From positions 22,089-86,088 of the forward strand of contig DATGXI010000129.1 in assembly GCA_035299065.1 (NCBI GenBank): 64,000 bases of DNA, given 5' to 3'. The stretch is from DASPJQ01 sp035299065 (GTDB lineage Bacteria; Bacteroidota; Bacteroidia; Flavobacteriales_D; UBA2798). A model generated the notes under the pieces. That model worked only from the letters and a program-made list of their open reading frames with translations. It was not told the origin of the DNA and did no database searches. A program made the position numbers and the translations under genes. This document shows positions 16,646 through 25,101 of this stretch, one piece after another; the stretch's first letter is position 1; each line of letters opens with the position of its first letter.

Positions 16646-16646
16646 A

Positions 16647-17912
16647 TTAATTTAATACAGCCTTTGAAGGGATTAATAAATTAAACCTGCTTCCGTTTGT
16701 GTTGAAATGTGAAAGGTGTGCATTGATTTGATTAGCCAGGCCGCGCACAAGTTTTAATCCCAGCGACTGTTTTGCCATGGCATTTCCATGTTCAAAGCCG
16801 GGCCCATTGTCGCATATAGAAACTTCGTATCCTTCGTTGTTTATTTTACCGTTGATCTCGATTACTGATTCTTGGGTTTGCGAACGCCCGTACTTAAGAC
16901 TGTTTGTCACCAATTCGTTTACAATAAGTCCAAGCGGCACAAGTGTATCAATGGTAAAATCTTTTGTATCCAGATCACAGCGCAGGATTATGCCTGGTGT
17001 ATGTTGTATGTATGAACCGTGCAGGTGATTTGCTACCGACTCAATATAACTTTTTATGTCAATGCTTTTAAAATTTTCGCTCTGGTAAAGCTTTTCATGA
17101 AGCAGGGCCATGCTAATGATGCGATCCTGGCTGGCACGAATAACCTCTGCAGGCGTTTTTGATGAGGCATGTTCAACCTGCAGGTTTAGCATGCTTGATA
17201 TAATGTGTAAATTATTTTTTACACGGTGGTGGATTTCGCGTAGGAGAATTTCGCGCTCGGCCAGCGAATTTTCCATTTGTACATTTTTTTCCATGAGAGA
17301 ATGGTTTAGTCCGTTTAATTGAAAATCCTGGCGAATCATTTTTTGCAAATTTCGCACCCGTATTATTCCACCCAGCGAGGAGAAAAGAAAAACGGAAGTC
17401 ATTAAAAATCCACCCTTTTCAAAATGAACATATACAGAATGTTTATTAATGATTAATCCAAAAATCAATACTGAAATGAAAATAGAAACTGCTATAACAA
17501 TCAGCTCAACTGGCGAATAAATAAGCACCATACCTGCAATTATGGCAATGAGACAAAAACCAAGGTAATAGGTAGGCAATGCCTGCTGGTCAACATAATT
17601 TACGTAAAAAGCAACAGCAAAAATGGTGAAGAGAAGCAACAGTACATTATAAACGGCTCGGTAACCGGTATACTTCTTGCTTAATACATAAAGTATAAGG
17701 CTTAACGCACTTCCTGCAATGCGGGTGGGTAAAAAAACCATCCACTGGGCAGGTGCAAAATAATAGTCAAAAAATATCCAACATAACCAAACCGGTACAG
17801 CAATAAGGCACGTTATTTCAAATATAGAGCGTTGCTGGTGCCTGAATTTTTGTTCGCCAAATACGGCAAAATCGCCCTGCAACGCTGATACCATATGAAC
17901 CTCATTTTTCAT
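16647..17912 (-). CDS. Membrane histidine kinase (HisKA_2 type)
   Basis: A 421-residue kinase with about six N-terminal TM helices (residues 30-185), a short coiled coil and the HisKA_2/HATPase module. The phospho-acceptor His is in HHRVKNNLHIISSM; N and G boxes are NELVTNSLKYG and CDNGPGFEHG. No extracellular sensor domain; signal may be sensed within the membrane. An ATG seven codons in is an alternative start. The start codon lies inside a perfect 12-bp inverted repeat that could hide the initiation region. No cognate regulator is adjacent. Confidence 0.88.
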   Translation of the reverse strand: MKNEVHMVSALQGDFAVFGEQKFRHQQRSIFEITCLIAVPVWLCWIFFDYYFAPAQWMVFLPTRIAGSALSLILYVLSKKYTGYRAVYNVLLLLFTIFAVAFYVNYVDQQALPTYYLGFCLIAIIAGMVLIYSPVELIVIAVSIFISVLIFGLIINKHSVYVHFEKGGFLMTSVFLFSSLGGIIRVRNLQKMIRQDFQLNGLNHSLMEKNVQMENSLAEREILLREIHHRVKNNLHIISSMLNLQVEHASSKTPAEVIRASQDRIISMALLHEKLYQSENFKSIDIKSYIESVANHLHGSYIQHTPGIILRCDLDTKDFTIDTLVPLGLIVNELVTNSLKYGRSQTQESVIEINGKINNEGYEVSICDNGPGFEHGNAMAKQSLGLKLVRGLANQINAHLSHFNTNGSRFNLLIPSKAVLN

Positions 17913-17927
17913 TGCGCAGGGCGATTT
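17869..17927. promoter_or_regulatory. 12-bp inverted repeat enclosing the kinase start codon
   Basis: AAATCGCCCTGC (17869-17880) and GCAGGGCGATTT (17916-17927) are perfectly complementary. The start codon of the kinase gene and its first codons lie in the 35-base loop. In the kinase mRNA this would put the initiation region inside a hairpin. On the plus strand the second arm is followed by a T7 run, so it would look like a terminator, but no plus-strand gene precedes it. Confidence 0.55.
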
Positions 17928-17952
17928 TTTTGTTTGCTGTTTGGTGTTTAGC

Positions 17953-18198
17953 TTATTTCATTTTTTCCAACATGCATTTGGCAACCTTTTTATCAAATTC
18001 GGTCAATGCATCGTTATCATCTTTGTACTTTTCACGCATTTTTGCGTTTTTTTCACTGCATTCCAGGAATTTTTGGCTATCGTTAGCCCCTTCCGTATAA
18101 CAGTCGCACATTTCTTTCGCGTCTTTTTCAATATCGTTTTTGCTTCCGCATGATGCCATTAAAATTCCGCTGGCCAGTATCAGTACTATACGTTTCAT
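17953..18198 (-). CDS. Small Cys-containing lipoprotein
   Basis: An 81-residue lipoprotein precursor (LILASGILMASCGS, lipid Cys17). The mature part is short, charged and helical, with the motif DAKEMCDCYTEG and two more cysteines further on (LECSEK and AKCMLEKMK). It is clearly related to the next upstream gene, 16 bp away, which carries DAKTLCDCFAKGG. Function unknown; conserved cysteine pairs suggest disulfides or metal binding. Confidence 0.7.
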   Translation of the reverse strand: MKRIVLILASGILMASCGSKNDIEKDAKEMCDCYTEGANDSQKFLECSEKNAKMREKYKDDNDALTEFDKKVAKCMLEKMK

Positions 18199-18214
18199 GT
18201 TTTTTAGTTTAAGA

Positions 18215-18430
18215 TTAATTACATCCCAATGTTGCTTTTTCCCACAGCTTTTTGCTTTCTTCTTTGCTGTAATTCTTTTTCATTTCTTCAAATTTGGCAA
18301 TGCAAGGTTGTGTATCGCCACCTTTTGCAAAGCAATCGCAAAGTGTTTTGGCATCGGCTTCCATATCATTTCCGCCACCGCATGATGCAAAAACAAATGC
18401 AGCAAGGGCAATTAGTGTTAGTTTTTTCAT
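18215..18430 (-). CDS. Small Cys-containing lipoprotein, paralog
   Basis: A 71-residue lipoprotein precursor (LALAAFVFASCGGG, lipid Cys near 17), with DAKTLCDCFAKGG, QPCIAKFEEM and a terminal LGCN, so the cysteine spacing matches the downstream 81-residue paralog. The pair is probably co-transcribed. No family name known to me. Confidence 0.7.
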   Translation of the reverse strand: MKKLTLIALAAFVFASCGGGNDMEADAKTLCDCFAKGGDTQPCIAKFEEMKKNYSKEESKKLWEKATLGCN

Positions 18431-18483
18431 GATTCTTTGTTTTAAATTGTTTTTATTTTAGGATTAAATTTTGATTCATTAGG

Positions 18484-20004
18484 TTATTTGGCAAGGCATT
18501 CTTTACAAAAGTCTTTATAAGCAGAACGTGTATACATTACTTTGCCATAAGTTGAGCCTCCGCTGCTGGTGTTTTCCTGAGAAAACTTAATATCTTCAGT
18601 ATGATACAAACCAGTAGCATTATCCTGCACAATGGCAGCACCGTTAATATATCGTCTTAATATAACGCCCACATAACTTTTTTCATATGTCCAGTCATTA
18701 TCCAGTTCCACCACTTTAATAATGGTTTCCGTTGATTTTTTTTCACGATTAATCATGGTAAAACCATCTGGAACTTTTATCAATTTGTTATTGTACCATT
18801 CAATTTTAGGGCATACTTTTTTGGCTGCAATAATTTTACCCGCTTCAGTCACATTCAGGTTGAATTCCCCAGTTGCAAGCACTTTTTCAGGGCCAAATTT
18901 TGTTGTGTACAAATAACTTTCCATGTCGCCTTTTGGACTTATTTCGTCATCCGGAATATCATATACATATTCCATTTTTATTTTATGATTTCCTGCAGGC
19001 AAACTCCATAAATTTTCATAAATAGTTACATAAGGAAGATTTTTAACAAAAAAATCTTGTTTTTCAGATATACCGAAGCGGAAAGTAGTGGTGACTTCTC
19101 CGCCCGCCAATTCTGTATCATAATCACCTGAATTGGTTTGATACTGACGTTCCAGGTCTTGCTTGCTTTTCACAATGTTTAGATTGTGGCTATATTGTTT
19201 GTTTCCGTCAATGGTAACCCTTAGGTATACACTGCCCAGAAATGATCTGTCAGCAACAGTTACATTCTTTTCATTTGCCTCTGATTTTTCGAGGTAAACA
19301 CGACCAATAATATCATCACCAAGATTAAAGCTGTTTGTGAGTTGTGATTCAGATGCACCAGATTTTGAAATGTTGGTTTTTGAAAACACAATTTGCTTCA
19401 TGTGCGCCTGGTGCATAGGGCTTGTTATACCTTCATCTTTTACCAATGGTTTGTTGTATTTCATTGCTTCCAACTGGTCCATTTGGGTGCGTGTTCCAAG
19501 AATTTTTTTCATTTCGGCAGCGTCAGCACAGGTTGGACAAGCATCATATGCTTCCTGTAATTTATTCATTCCTTCATCCATTTTTCCTGCTTCTATCAAA
19601 GCAAGCGCCTCCTCAGCCAAAGCTTCCTGTTTTTTTTGTTCAGGAGTACCCGTTGTGCTATCATTTGCGTATTTACGGCATTCGGTCATTTTCATTTTCA
19701 TCTCACCGTCTGTATAACCATTTTTTTCAGCATCTTCATAGTAAGTCAAAGCGGCTTTATAGTTTTTATTGGCGTATTCCGCATCGCCCTTGGCTGCCAG
19801 GTCAGCACCTGATTCGGTATTAGATGAGCTATTGCCAGAATTCTCTGACTTGCTGCCTTTATCTTTTTTACTGCCAACATCTTTGGCCTTATCTTTTACT
19901 TTGTTCAGGTTAAGCTGTGCATAAACACTTCCCGAACCTAAGCTCAATAACACCATTACAGCAACTGCTTTTAATGATGTGCGAAATACATTTTTATTTT
20001 TCAT
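18484..20004 (-). CDS. Secreted TPR-containing protein of unknown function
   Basis: About 506 residues when started at the ATG at 20004, which gives a long signal peptide (NVFRTSLKAVAVMVLLSLG through VYAQ); an ATG at 20043 is possible but leaves an unusual N-terminus. A Lys/Ser-rich linker follows (KDKGSKSENSGNSSS), then two or three TPR-like units (GDAEYANKNYKAALTYYEDA; EALALIEAGKMDEGMNKLQEA) to about residue 170. The rest is a large beta-rich domain without recognised relatives. The TPR part is the only assignable piece. Its promoter must lie in the 355-bp gap upstream. Confidence 0.6.
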   Translation of the reverse strand: MKNKNVFRTSLKAVAVMVLLSLGSGSVYAQLNLNKVKDKAKDVGSKKDKGSKSENSGNSSSNTESGADLAAKGDAEYANKNYKAALTYYEDAEKNGYTDGEMKMKMTECRKYANDSTTGTPEQKKQEALAEEALALIEAGKMDEGMNKLQEAYDACPTCADAAEMKKILGTRTQMDQLEAMKYNKPLVKDEGITSPMHQAHMKQIVFSKTNISKSGASESQLTNSFNLGDDIIGRVYLEKSEANEKNVTVADRSFLGSVYLRVTIDGNKQYSHNLNIVKSKQDLERQYQTNSGDYDTELAGGEVTTTFRFGISEKQDFFVKNLPYVTIYENLWSLPAGNHKIKMEYVYDIPDDEISPKGDMESYLYTTKFGPEKVLATGEFNLNVTEAGKIIAAKKVCPKIEWYNNKLIKVPDGFTMINREKKSTETIIKVVELDNDWTYEKSYVGVILRRYINGAAIVQDNATGLYHTEDIKFSQENTSSGGSTYGKVMYTRSAYKDFCKECLAK

Positions 20005-20359
20005 AGCCTTTATAAATAATTGTTTGATTTTTTCAGTCTTCAAATTTGGTTCCGAATTTCCTGGTTTTGAAAACTAAGTGGTTCATGGCACAGGTTTATG
20101 GGTGAATGGCATGATTCAAAAGGTGAATTGAAATTGCGCGTGAACGCGGTTTGTACTATCCTGCATGGTGGTGTAATGTGTCAGCCATTTATGGCAGAAA
20201 ATGCAGGCCGTTGAACTGAATTTTTGGGTAAATGGTTAAAAAAGAAAGGTCAATTGATTTCGGTTTAAAACAATCAAAGTGCTGATAATGTATGTTTTAA
20301 ACGCAATATAAAAATTGCCTTTCGAATATTCATGTATCTTTACCCTTAAACAACAAACC
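20005..20359. other. 355-bp divergent intergenic region
   Basis: No open frame of note. It separates the TPR-protein gene (minus) from the small membrane-protein gene (plus), so it should hold both promoters. Two signals are visible: a nested inverted repeat at 20160-20207 (CCTGCAT/ATGCAGG outside, GCCAT-TT-ATGGC inside) and a candidate TTG/TATCTTTA promoter for the plus gene. Confidence 0.5.
20315..20342 (+). promoter_or_regulatory. Candidate promoter of the 20360 gene
   Basis: TTG (20315-20317), 17 bp, then TATCTTTA, close to the Bacteroidota TTG / TAnnTTTG pattern with one mismatch and a slightly short spacer. It would give a leader of about 12 bases before ATG 20360. Confidence 0.35.
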
Positions 20360-20911
20360 ATGAATAACACTGAGTTAATTCCCGTGCCGCACAATTTTGT
20401 GGTGAATGAAAATTATGGCGAACTCACCATTGAATTTAAATGGAGCCGTACCATGGGAGCAGCGCTTCTTGTTTTTGCACTTATATGGAATGCAATGCTT
20501 GTTTTTATAGTAAGTAAAATGCCTCCTGAAATGCGGTATTTTATTGTTATACACGCAGGTGTTGGTGTTTTTGTTCTTTATTATGCACTTTGCAACCTGT
20601 TTAATAAAACACTTATTACATGCAACAATTATAACCTCATATTAAAATCAGGTCCGCTTCCGGCTTTTAATAATAAAATAATTCCCAAAGACGATATTGC
20701 CCAACTGTATTTTGTTCAAAAGGTTAAACGTGGAAAAAACGGCACTACTATCAGTTATCGTTTATACATGCTTGATAAAAACAACCGCTCAAAAAGCCTG
20801 ATTAAAGTATTGCCTGACGATGAAGCTGCGCGTTTTATTGAATTAAAGCTGGAAAAATTTTATAAAATAGAAAACAAAGCTGTTGCAGGTGAATACGACA
20901 GGAAAAACTAA
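20360..20911 (+). CDS. Two-TM membrane protein of unknown function
   Basis: About 183 residues from the ATG at 20360; a TTG 45 bp upstream is possible but unlikely because it would overlap the candidate promoter. Two TM helices at about residues 30-52 and 60-80 separate a beta-rich N-terminal segment (ENYGELTIEFKWSR) from a C-terminal domain of about 95 residues with Lys/Arg-rich strands (LYFVQKVKRGKNGTT, SYRLYMLDK) that could be PH-like. Its stop overlaps the stop of the convergent LytTR regulator gene by three bases. Confidence 0.5.
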   Translation: MNNTELIPVPHNFVVNENYGELTIEFKWSRTMGAALLVFALIWNAMLVFIVSKMPPEMRYFIVIHAGVGVFVLYYALCNLFNKTLITCNNYNLILKSGPLPAFNNKIIPKDDIAQLYFVQKVKRGKNGTTISYRLYMLDKNNRSKSLIKVLPDDEAARFIELKLEKFYKIENKAVAGEYDRKN

Positions 20912-21639
20912 ACGAGCTTAAGCCGGCTCATTAATTCAGCCTTGTTTGACCGGCTGATTGGCACTTCAAACTTATCAATATACGCTGTGTTTCCATCAAT
21001 GCTTTGAATGTTTTTCAAATTGATTACGTAGGACCGGTGAACCTGGAAAAATTCGGAATTACCGGAAAAATTCTCAAATAATTGTGACAAATAAGCACTA
21101 ACCACCGTTTTGCCTTTTGCTGTTTGAATGATTGAATAATTATCCAGGGCCTGTAAAAAAAGAATCTCCCTTGTTTCAATGCGTACTACTTTTGAACCGC
21201 TTTGCACAAATATCGCCTCATCTTCTTTTTTCTGTTGCATTAATGCGCTCACCGATAGTTTTTGCATCCACTGGGTGCGTGCTAATTCAATGGCTATAAC
21301 AAGGTCTTCTATTTTATAAGGCTTCACCAGGTAACCAAACGGTTCGGTGTCAAGTGCCGCCTTTACAATTTCAGGATTGCTGTAAGCCGATAAAAAAACA
21401 AATGGCACGGCAACGATTCGCTTTAGCTTTTTGGCAATTTCAATGCCGTTGCCACCTTCACCTAAATTAATGTCCAATAAAACAACATCGGGTGTGTCAT
21501 CGCCAATAATATTCATTAGCGATGCAAAATCTTTGGCAATGCCCAGCACCATGTATCCCTTTGACGTTAGTTTTAATTCTGTATCAAGTGCAATTGGATA
21601 TTCGTCTTCAACAATAATAATTTTTAAGGGGTTTGCCAT
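20908..21639 (-). CDS. LytTR response regulator
   Basis: A 243-residue two-component regulator: receiver domain (residues 5-120; acidic Glu11-Asp12, phospho-acceptor Asp56 in LLDINLGEGG, Lys in LVKPYK) and a LytTR DNA-binding domain (about 140-243; VETREILFLQALDNYS-type opening, FFQVHRSYVINLKNIQSID). It has no adjacent kinase; receivers of this shape (TELKLTSKGYMVLG) are often partners of HisKA_2 kinases, two of which lie 3-9 kb away. Targets are unknown; the divergent EPS operon beyond 21889 is an obvious candidate. Confidence 0.92.
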   Translation of the reverse strand: MANPLKIIIVEDEYPIALDTELKLTSKGYMVLGIAKDFASLMNIIGDDTPDVVLLDINLGEGGNGIEIAKKLKRIVAVPFVFLSAYSNPEIVKAALDTEPFGYLVKPYKIEDLVIAIELARTQWMQKLSVSALMQQKKEDEAIFVQSGSKVVRIETREILFLQALDNYSIIQTAKGKTVVSAYLSQLFENFSGNSEFFQVHRSYVINLKNIQSIDGNTAYIDKFEVPISRSNKAELMSRLKLV

Positions 21640-21846
21640 AGGTTACAAAGCTACACCTTTCACTTGAATGTCCAAAAGTGCCGCTCCATTTATCGCCCCA
21701 AAATGTAAAACCATCGGCAATTATCAGGATTTTGGTCGGCTAAAATCTTTAGTTTACGGGTTATAAAATTTTAACACCTTGATTATCAGATATTAATTCG
21801 CGCAGAAAATTTATTGGGTTCGTGTTAAAAGTCTGGTTGTTACATA

Positions 21847-21867
21847 AGTAAATGGTTACTATTTACT
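21847..21867 (+). promoter_or_regulatory. Inverted repeat in the EPS operon promoter region
   Basis: AGTAAAT (21847-21853) and ATTTACT (21861-21867) form a perfect 7-bp inverted repeat with a 7-base spacer. It sits 22 bp before the first gene and overlaps TACCTTAG, a near match to the -7 box. An operator is plausible but unproven. Confidence 0.35.
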
Positions 21868-21888
21868 ACCTTAGCGCCCCGCAAAAAA

Positions 21889-23967
21889 ATGAGAATTTTT
21901 CTTTTAATCACAGCAATGCTTTTGGGCATGGTTACACACGCGCAGCAACACGACACTTCGCTTGTGAACAATGTTATTGCCGGTTTAATGCAATTCTGGA
22001 ATTCCTATACACCTACACGTTTTGTTCAAAATGATTCTACCGGTATTCGTGACGTTCGCAAATTTTTAAACGAACCCGCTTTCATTGCAAGTTCAGGATC
22101 AAAAAATTTAGATGGAATAATTGAAGAAAATAATTTGCGTGCACAAATACTGCGTAAAGACTGGGGTTTAAAATTTACAACCGGTTATCTCGAAAATTTT
22201 AATCCCGCTTTTAATGACGATGACAATTTGCTTTATAACCGCAGGTTGCAGGCTGGTGTGAACTGGGATATTTTAAATTCGGGTTTTATTGAAAACCGCA
22301 CGCTGGCAAAGGTAGAGGAAATGGAAAACCTGATCCTTCAAAGCAGTTTATTGCACGGCAACCGCACCGAGGACCTTACTGTTAAATGGAACCAGGTTAT
22401 TTATCTTTTTAACCTCCAAAAAATTGCCATCCTTGACGAACGTCTTAAACTTATCAGGAAACAAAACGAGGCAGCACAATTGCTGTTTCTTTCACGTTAC
22501 CTTACCAAAGAAATTTATCTTGAAAACGAAAAAAGGCTTGCTGAAATACAAAGCATGCTGAACGTTTACACCGAGTTCAACAAGCAAATTGAATCGCTTG
22601 GAATAAAACCATCGGCAGAAATTGATTTTCCATTGGTGGATTTAAAATACAATGTGCTGTTTGGCGACCCCTCACATTCGGATGCCACAGTAAACGATTC
22701 GCTCATGCACCTCATTCGCGAAAAAAACATGTTGAAGAACAAGTACATAAACGATTTGAGCGTTGGTACGTTTATGCGCTACAATTATTACAATCTTTTA
22801 ACCACCAATCCTGCAACACGTTCATTCATGTCAGCTGGTTTAAACTTATCCATTCCACTCAACTTCAACAATAAACTACGCCAGCAATATGCCGAACAAA
22901 AATCGGTAAATGAGTACAACGCGCTTACTACCCAAACTGAATTGCAAAAAGAAAATATGCTTGACGATGCGTATGAGTACCGTTACAAACTCAAGCAATA
23001 TGTAGTGTTCTACCAGAAGAAATTAGTGTTCAACGAATTGCTTCGCAAAGAAAACGCACGTAAAAGCATTGACCCGGTAAGCTTTAATCCGTATAAGGTT
23101 ATTTCATTGCAGGACGATATACTTGCCATTGACGTTGAATTGACCGAACTGAAACAAAACATGTACCTCAAATTGTTAAAAATCTATTCACGCAAAAATG
23201 ACATCAACCAAAAAAATGCCTTTGAAGCGTTTATACTGCCTGATAAAATTGAATACGTAAATCCAATTAAACGATCGGTTTACGCCTGGAGTTCGGCATT
23301 TACCAGCTACGACACTGCTTTTCTTGCTGAATATGTAAAATTCCACGACTTCAAATCATTTGCGGTTTCACAGGGCAACGACAAGAATCTTGCACAACAA
23401 ATAAATACAACCGTGCGTTCACTCAAGCGCGCGGGAGTTGAAATTGAATTATTAATTGGCGACAACAGCTTTGTAAACAAAAAAATTGAAAATTATATTG
23501 GAGGCGTTATTGACATCAATGACCTTACATCAGTACACATCGATTATGAACCTCATACCTTAAGCGACTGGGACACTCAAAAAGCCAACTACCTGGCAAA
23601 TTACATTGCTGTGCTTAAAAAAACGAAGGAGTACTGCAAGGAAAAATACCTGAAACTAAACATTGACATTCCTTTACATTACGATCCAAAAGCCGTTAAC
23701 GAAATGATTGAAATATGCGACAATGTTTGTTTCATGGCTTATGAAAATGTAAAATCAACCTACATACGCGATAAGGTAGCCCAGTACGAAAATAAAAGTA
23801 AAACTTCCATCGCCTTGCGAACCAATGATTTTACAAGCCGTGCCGCATTGGAAGAAAAAATAAATGAGCTGTCACAACTAACAGGCATTACCAATTTTTA
23901 CATACATGATTTAACGCGCTGCATAACCTGGGATGAAAAAGCAGTTGAAGTAGAGGAAAAGAAATGA
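21889..23967 (+). CDS. TolC-like outer-membrane protein fused to a GH18-like TIM barrel
   Basis: A 692-residue secreted protein (signal peptide about 1-18). Residues about 60-450 are long heptad-like helices with short strands (FMSAGLNLSIPLNFNNKLRQ, typical of TolC-type outer-membrane efflux proteins). Residues about 462-682 read as an eight-strand barrel: RSVYAWSSAF, FKSFAVSQG, VEIELLIGD, SVHIDYEP, LKLNIDIPLHY, CFMAYEN, SIALRTND, and FYIHDLTRCITW. The fourth strand holds Asp552 and Glu554 as in the GH18 DxE catalytic motif, and the last strand ends in Trp681. It is first in a four-gene operon; its stop overlaps the next start (ATGA). I infer export and perhaps trimming of a polysaccharide. 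Confidence 0.7.
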   Translation: MRIFLLITAMLLGMVTHAQQHDTSLVNNVIAGLMQFWNSYTPTRFVQNDSTGIRDVRKFLNEPAFIASSGSKNLDGIIEENNLRAQILRKDWGLKFTTGYLENFNPAFNDDDNLLYNRRLQAGVNWDILNSGFIENRTLAKVEEMENLILQSSLLHGNRTEDLTVKWNQVIYLFNLQKIAILDERLKLIRKQNEAAQLLFLSRYLTKEIYLENEKRLAEIQSMLNVYTEFNKQIESLGIKPSAEIDFPLVDLKYNVLFGDPSHSDATVNDSLMHLIREKNMLKNKYINDLSVGTFMRYNYYNLLTTNPATRSFMSAGLNLSIPLNFNNKLRQQYAEQKSVNEYNALTTQTELQKENMLDDAYEYRYKLKQYVVFYQKKLVFNELLRKENARKSIDPVSFNPYKVISLQDDILAIDVELTELKQNMYLKLLKIYSRKNDINQKNAFEAFILPDKIEYVNPIKRSVYAWSSAFTSYDTAFLAEYVKFHDFKSFAVSQGNDKNLAQQINTTVRSLKRAGVEIELLIGDNSFVNKKIENYIGGVIDINDLTSVHIDYEPHTLSDWDTQKANYLANYIAVLKKTKEYCKEKYLKLNIDIPLHYDPKAVNEMIEICDNVCFMAYENVKSTYIRDKVAQYENKSKTSIALRTNDFTSRAALEEKINELSQLTGITNFYIHDLTRCITWDEKAVEVEEKK

Positions 23968-25100
23968 AAACCATAAATTTTAAACGTACTGATTCGGCTT
24001 TGCGCATTTGGGACGATGATCCAAAAGCTAAAAAGCAAATTAACTGGGACCGGATTATTTACATAATCCTTTTACTTATTATTTTATTTTTTGGAGGCCG
24101 CTACCTGATCAACCGTTTCCTGTACGTAAACGCAACAGGACACATCCTGTTTGAAAAACGAAACATACGCAACGTTGACGATTCCCAGTTAATTCAATTT
24201 TTTGTGGCCGAAGGTGACTCGGTTCAGGCTGGCGACACCCTTTTTAGCTTTATTTCTGACGATGACAACGGCCGTGATGGTGGCGGTGGTGGTGGCGCAT
24301 TCAGTAATTCAACACCCGTAAACGTAGCCGTTTCGCAAGGTGGTGGTGGAAACGATGACTGGAAGATCAAAGAAATTTATAACCTGAAAAAAACAATATC
24401 CAGTAACCGCATTCGCATTGCCGAAAATCAAAAATTACTGGACATGTACATTGCTCAAAAAAAACGCATAAAAGAACAGGTTATTCTTGATCTCACCCCG
24501 CGTTCAAAACTGGACGACCTGGATGAAAGCATTAAACAAACTGATTTCGAAATTCAACGCCTGAAATCAGAAACAGCAGAAGCCGCTGCCTTCATCAACA
24601 CACTTAACAACATGAATAAACCGGAAGAAGTTAAAAATGTAACGAAAATCAGCAACAACAACAAAACACGCGCAATAGGCGGTTCAAGTGGCGGTGGTGG
24701 TGATGAGCCTGATTACAGGCGTTATTATTTATCACCCATTGATGGCACCATTACCAAAATAAATTTCCAGGGAATGGAAGTTGCACTGAAGTCTGAGATC
24801 ATTATGTCCATTCACAAACCTGAAAATATTTATGTAAAAGGTTTCTTTGACCAGAGTGATATTGGAAACGTAGCCATTGGTGACGAAGTGCATGTGCAAT
24901 TTCCCGATGGCAGCAATAGCCTTGGCCGCATAAAACGTTTTTACTATGCTACCAACGCTATTCCTGAGGAGTTCCAGAAAAAATACGAACCCATTACCCG
25001 CACATTGCTGGCCGATGTTGTTCCCATCAACAATGAAGAATTAAAAAAGTGGCGGACATTTTACCGCATGAGTGTCAAAATTTACAAATACAAATTCTGA
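23964..25100 (+). CDS. HlyD-family periplasmic adaptor with Gly-rich inserts
   Basis: A 378-residue membrane fusion protein: cytoplasmic N-terminus, one TM helix (about 29-47), first half of a lipoyl-like domain (FFVAEGDSVQAGDTLFSF), a coiled-coil hairpin (about 132-215), and the second lipoyl half with the barrel domain (LSPIDGTITKINFQGMEV; VKGFFDQSDIGNVAIGDEV). Unusual are two glycine tracts at about 103-129 and 239-247 at the junctions between lipoyl halves and coiled coil. Such adaptors (compare Alg44 or HlyD) connect inner-membrane synthases or pumps to outer-membrane channels; here the partners should be the TolC-like protein and the GT2. Confidence 0.82.
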   Translation: MKTINFKRTDSALRIWDDDPKAKKQINWDRIIYIILLLIILFFGGRYLINRFLYVNATGHILFEKRNIRNVDDSQLIQFFVAEGDSVQAGDTLFSFISDDDNGRDGGGGGGAFSNSTPVNVAVSQGGGGNDDWKIKEIYNLKKTISSNRIRIAENQKLLDMYIAQKKRIKEQVILDLTPRSKLDDLDESIKQTDFEIQRLKSETAEAAAFINTLNNMNKPEEVKNVTKISNNNKTRAIGGSSGGGGDEPDYRRYYLSPIDGTITKINFQGMEVALKSEIIMSIHKPENIYVKGFFDQSDIGNVAIGDEVHVQFPDGSNSLGRIKRFYYATNAIPEEFQKKYEPITRTLLADVVPINNEELKKWRTFYRMSVKIYKYKF

Positions 25101-25101
25101 A

